The notes below the pieces were generated by a model, which saw nothing but the letters and a program-made list of their open reading frames with translations, did not search any database and had not been told where the DNA came from. 64,000 nt of DNA from NCBI GenBank assembly GCA_038229415.1, contig JBBROM010000001.1:434001-498000 (forward strand), in the 5' to 3' direction. Every line of letters starts with the position of its first letter. Positions within the stretch are counted from its first letter, which is position 1. This document shows, piece after piece, positions 60,996 to 64,000 of the stretch. The DNA comes from JANXUR01 sp038229415 (lineage in GTDB: Bacteria > Acidobacteriota > Terriglobia > Terriglobales > Acidobacteriaceae). The position numbers and the translations under genes were made by a program.

Positions 60996-61421
60996 TTGTT
61001 TCCTGACCTGATGGTGTTACCGATGCGGGAAGAGCTGACGCGGCTGGGCATTGCCGAAGCACGTTCGGCGGAAGAAGTGGATCGCGCTCTAGCGCAGTCT
61101 GGCACAACGATGGTGGTGGTGAACTCGGTGTGCGGATGCGCGGCGGGCAAGATGCGTCCCGCGGTGCGCATGGCCTTGGCCAACGCGACCAAGCCGGAGC
61201 ACATGGTGACGGTGTTTGCCGGGCAGGATCGCGATGCGACCGAGCGGGCCCGCCAGCACTTTGGCGAAATTCCACCGTCGTCGCCTTCGATTGCAATTAT
61301 GCGCGACGGCAAAGTGACGTACTTTATGCCGCGCTACATGATCGAGAGCCGCAACGCCGAAGCGATTGCCACCGACCTGGTGGCGGCGTTCAATGAGCAT
61401 TGTGCGGTGGTCGTGCAGTAG
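60996..61421 (+). CDS. Bacilliredoxin, BrxA/BrxB (DUF1094) family
   Basis: A 141-residue thioredoxin-fold protein. VVVNSVCGCAAGKMRPAVRM holds the CGC active site of the family, which removes bacillithiol from mixed disulfides in Firmicutes. VTVFAGQDRDATERAR and PPSSPSIAIMRDGKV are the other conserved blocks. A TTG start has a TGGAGGTG site. In non-Firmicutes the partner thiol is uncertain. It is the second redox protein in the window beside the selenoprotein candidate, but unlinked to it. Confidence 0.93.
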   Translation: MFPDLMVLPMREELTRLGIAEARSAEEVDRALAQSGTTMVVVNSVCGCAAGKMRPAVRMALANATKPEHMVTVFAGQDRDATERARQHFGEIPPSSPSIAIMRDGKVTYFMPRYMIESRNAEAIATDLVAAFNEHCAVVVQ

Positions 61422-61443
61422 CCTTTAGATCGAGCTATCCTCG

Positions 61444-61478
61444 AACGCCCGTGCCCCAAAGCGCGGGCGTTTTCTTTT
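61444..61478 (+). terminator. Intrinsic terminator after the bacilliredoxin gene
   Basis: AACGCCCG pairs with CGGGCGTT around a 12-nt loop, followed by TTCTTTT. It lies between convergent genes. Confidence 0.8.
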
Positions 61479-61492
61479 GCCCGGAAAATTCA

Positions 61493-63805
61493 CTAAAAGC
61501 GATACAGATAACTTACTTTCACAAAAAAGTGGCGACCATCATTGATCAGCTTATTGTTGTGCAGTGGATTCAGGTCTGCGTCCGAACCGAGCGGTAGGGT
61601 AAGGTCTTGTAGATTGGTGTTATATCCCGCATAAACTGCTGTCCCCGGGTGCAATAAATAAGACACTAAAAAATCAAAATTCAGATTCTTCTGCGGCTTA
61701 AGCGAAGTGAACTGAGGATTGGAAAGAATCGTGTCGTACTGAGCAATGAATCGTGCCGAAAGTTCCTTGGTAATCTGATAGTTCCACTTAGACCGGATAA
61801 TGTGGTTGTTCATGATCCCAGCATTGGAAAAGCGATTGGTGAGCCGGAACTGCAGATAACTATTGTCAATACGTAGTTGGTTGGTCGGGCGTACTGAGGC
61901 AAACAATTCCGCCGAGGTGCGATGCGCTAAAAATGGCGCCTCGCCCACTGGCGCAGCGTAGTTGATCCGCGTGCCCCACTGCACGTGCGCCTCGAGCGAC
62001 AACACCTTGAAGTAGTTACTACGCAGGTTTAACCCTGTGGTGTGGCGGCGGTAGTTGCGGTTTGCGATTAGCGCAGAATAGTCTTGCGGCCGAAGCAGTT
62101 CTTCTTCTGGTGAATAAAAAATATTAACAAACGTCTGCCCCTTGAGCTCCGCGTTGAACTCTGGCACCCATCCTTGATTCAAGTGGTTGCCGCGGTAGTC
62201 GAAAGTCTCGAATTGCTCGAACTGTGGTCCCCACGAAATAAGCGCTTTACCTTCAGGACGAAAGCTGTAGTTGATGTTTTGATACAGGTTGCGGATGTCG
62301 GAACGTTCGTTAAAGCCAGTCGCCGTATAGTACCCGGGGGCACGGTCGCTATAATTAGCGAAGTAATTGAGCTGCCGGCCTTGCCGCGCTACGGTTGCTT
62401 CATACGCAGGGCCATAACTATAGCTTCCATCGCTGTAACGGGTCGAGGTGACGACGCCCTGTAAGTCGGCGGTCCAGTGGTCATCAATGCGCAGGTGCGA
62501 GTCAAGACCGCCGCTGCGGCTGAACTGGCCATCGAATTCGCGGTCGGCATAGATCGCGCCAATGCTGGATTGCTTGCCGACCTCGCGACTTACCCGCCCT
62601 ACCGCAAAGTAAGCACGCTTGCCAAATTCCGGATCAGTACGCGGCACCGATTGGCCCGGCGAGCGGTCGTCTGCTGCAAACAGTCCGACGGCCCACGGAC
62701 CATCCTTGCCAGTGAAGCGGAGTCCGGCGGTAGGCGAGACGATGTTGCGAGTGAATACCAGATTGATGGGCGTCTGAAAGAAGGCCGCGTTTTCAAGAAA
62801 GAATGGGCGCCGTTCCGGGAAGAACACCGGAAATCTCTGATTCACTGTTACCTGAGGCTGGTCGCTCTCGACCTGACTGAAGTCCGGATTGATCGTCGCA
62901 TCGAGGACAAACTTGTCCTTGATAATGAGCTTGGCATCGCCTCCGGCACGGCCGTAAAGATTTCGCCGAGAGAAGAACGGATTCGCCGGGTCAATAAAAT
63001 TCGGCTCCTTCAGCGCACCCAAAAATCCGTAAGGATTGATCTGGAAGTTCCGGCCCGGCGATATCTTTTCCATCCCGGTTACTTCGCCTTCCTGGTTCAA
63101 TCGGCCCGAAATACGGCTGGAAAAGTGTGGCCAGTACGTTTTTTCGCTGAGACGGGTAATGCCACGGTGCAGAATCACCCCCCAGGTTTGCGGGTCGGCG
63201 TTGGCAAAGCGCAGGCTGCGAAAGGGAATCGCCATCCATACTACGTAGCCTTGCGAGGTCAGCTGGCCGCGTGAACCCCAGATGGTGTCAAAGGAGAAAT
63301 CAAACGGATCGCCGCCGCCGTTGTTGTTGGCCTCAGTGTAGATCGCGTCATCCTGTACCCCCAGCGGATTGGCGATAAACGCATAGGCGCGACGGTGGTC
63401 GTTGAAGGTGTCGAGCATGATCTCTACGATGTCGTCGTCGTTCAGATCGTCGCGATGACTCAGGGGTGCGCGAATTGCCTTGGGATGGTCATCGAAACAC
63501 ACGAAGATCGCGTATAGGTTCTTGCTGTCATAACCGAGGTAGGCCTCTGTCTTCTCGGAGGCGGGTGCGCCGTCGGTTGGAATGCGCTGGGTGAATTGAT
63601 CCACCTTGGTGAGTTTGCCAGCCCACGCGGCGTTGGGCTGCATGTCCAAAAAGTCTTCCAGCGTGGGAGCTTTTTCAAGTCTGGGTAGGTTGAGTCGCTG
63701 AGCGATTGCTGGATTGGGCAGGATGTCAGCAGATTTTGCCAACACCAGAGCGGCGGGCAACGCTAGCCACAGCAACAAGATTTTAGTCGCAACTCGCCTG
63801 TTCAC
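61493..63805 (-). CDS. DUF5916 family outer-membrane-type protein with N-terminal CBM9-like domain
   Basis: 770 residues with a signal peptide (ILLLWLALPAALVLAKS). Residues about 45-240 match the CBM9/DOMON-like domain of the family: EKTEAYLGYDSKNLYAIFVC, DDIVEIMLDTFNDHRRAYAF and WMAIPFRSLRFAN. The remainder (DUF5916) has NPDFSQVESDQPQVTVNQRF and FFPERRPFFLENAAFF, then alternating strands ending in VKVSYLYRF, a typical outer-membrane barrel end with terminal Phe. Related proteins are common in Bacteroidota and Acidobacteriota, and a role in polymer binding or uptake is inferred. Stop is close to the bacilliredoxin terminator. Confidence 0.9.
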   Translation of the reverse strand: MNRRVATKILLLWLALPAALVLAKSADILPNPAIAQRLNLPRLEKAPTLEDFLDMQPNAAWAGKLTKVDQFTQRIPTDGAPASEKTEAYLGYDSKNLYAIFVCFDDHPKAIRAPLSHRDDLNDDDIVEIMLDTFNDHRRAYAFIANPLGVQDDAIYTEANNNGGGDPFDFSFDTIWGSRGQLTSQGYVVWMAIPFRSLRFANADPQTWGVILHRGITRLSEKTYWPHFSSRISGRLNQEGEVTGMEKISPGRNFQINPYGFLGALKEPNFIDPANPFFSRRNLYGRAGGDAKLIIKDKFVLDATINPDFSQVESDQPQVTVNQRFPVFFPERRPFFLENAAFFQTPINLVFTRNIVSPTAGLRFTGKDGPWAVGLFAADDRSPGQSVPRTDPEFGKRAYFAVGRVSREVGKQSSIGAIYADREFDGQFSRSGGLDSHLRIDDHWTADLQGVVTSTRYSDGSYSYGPAYEATVARQGRQLNYFANYSDRAPGYYTATGFNERSDIRNLYQNINYSFRPEGKALISWGPQFEQFETFDYRGNHLNQGWVPEFNAELKGQTFVNIFYSPEEELLRPQDYSALIANRNYRRHTTGLNLRSNYFKVLSLEAHVQWGTRINYAAPVGEAPFLAHRTSAELFASVRPTNQLRIDNSYLQFRLTNRFSNAGIMNNHIIRSKWNYQITKELSARFIAQYDTILSNPQFTSLKPQKNLNFDFLVSYLLHPGTAVYAGYNTNLQDLTLPLGSDADLNPLHNNKLINDGRHFFVKVSYLYRF

Positions 63806-63913
63806 CCGGCCCCCATCAGTGATTTTGACGGTTCAGCGTTGCGCTCGTGAGCACAGTCTAGAGAACTTTCCAAGCGGAGCAACCCGCTTACCAGCACAGG
63901 TTTCAGCATGCGC

Positions 63914-64000
63914 TTAGGGCTCTCGTGGCAGCAGGTTGAATGCCTTCACGGCGATTTGGCGGGGATCAATGCCCGCCGGAATCATAGTGAGCAGCGGGTA
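63914..64000 (-). CDS. C-terminal end of an unidentified gene (cut by window edge)
   Basis: The minus strand from the window end is open for 28 residues (including MIPAGIDPRQIAVKAFNLLP) to a TAA at 63916-63914. Composition is protein-like and the DUF5916 start follows about 110 bp on, so this is likely the end of an upstream gene. Too short to name. Confidence 0.4.
   Translation of the reverse strand, partial: YPLLTMIPAGIDPRQIAVKAFNLLPREP

Noticed and set aside
1..64000. CRISPR arrays, transposases, integrases and exosortase genes
   Set aside because: Looked for across the window; none seen. The only repeats are short tandem units and inverted repeats.

Overview
The window is GC-rich bacterial chromosome with tightly packed, often translationally coupled genes. 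I infer an Acidobacteriota (Terriglobia-like) genome. The basis is the family mix (DUF5916 protein, HAF-repeat protein, Tat-exported ferritin-like protein, a small CxxC membrane protein), frequent GTG/TTG starts and short simple repeats at gene edges. No rRNA, tRNA, CRISPR array, transposase or prophage gene was seen.

Layout. (1) 1-31745 is a large exopolysaccharide locus of the Wzx/Wzy type. It has a partial PseB-like dehydratase on the left edge (minus strand), a Wzc-type tyrosine autokinase, a membrane TPR protein, two O-antigen ligase/polymerase-like proteins, a Wzx flippase, a deacetylase-like protein, a sulfatase-fold protein, five GT4 and one GT2 glycosyltransferases, an AsnB-like amidotransferase, a two-domain dehydrogenase, a NodU-type carbamoyltransferase, an Asp-box propeller protein, a D-glucuronyl C5-epimerase-like protein, Wza (opposite strand), a WecA-like initiating transferase with a C-terminal extension, and WecB. 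(2) 31746-32570 is a gene-poor stretch with possible RNA structure and a 46-residue membrane peptide. (3) 32572-42696 holds peptidases (DUF885, S9), a Tag glycosylase, an agmatinase-like protein, an RDD protein, a GAF-AMIN-amidase fusion and hypotheticals. (4) 42701-46292 makes nucleotide sugars: a 4-epimerase, Ugd and Uxs, giving UDP-GlcA and UDP-xylose that the EPS locus could use. (5) 46575-50465 encodes exported proteins. (6) 50521-57594 (minus) is the protein-quality-control operon tig-clpP-clpX-lon-[thioredoxin-like gene]-engB. (7) 57879-61421 has a uracil-DNA glycosylase, murB, prmA and a bacilliredoxin, followed by a DUF5916 outer-membrane-type protein.

The most notable observation is between lon and engB. 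A 205-codon frame is interrupted by a single in-frame TGA, exactly where a thioredoxin-like active site is expected (T-U-G-L-C), and a bacterial SECIS-like hairpin follows at the right distance. I read it as a selenoprotein gene that normal gene calling would split or miss. Second is the uronate-modification block of the EPS locus (amidotransferase, dehydrogenase fusion, carbamoyltransferase, propeller, C5-epimerase), which suggests an acidic, decorated, possibly heparosan- or iduronate-like polymer.
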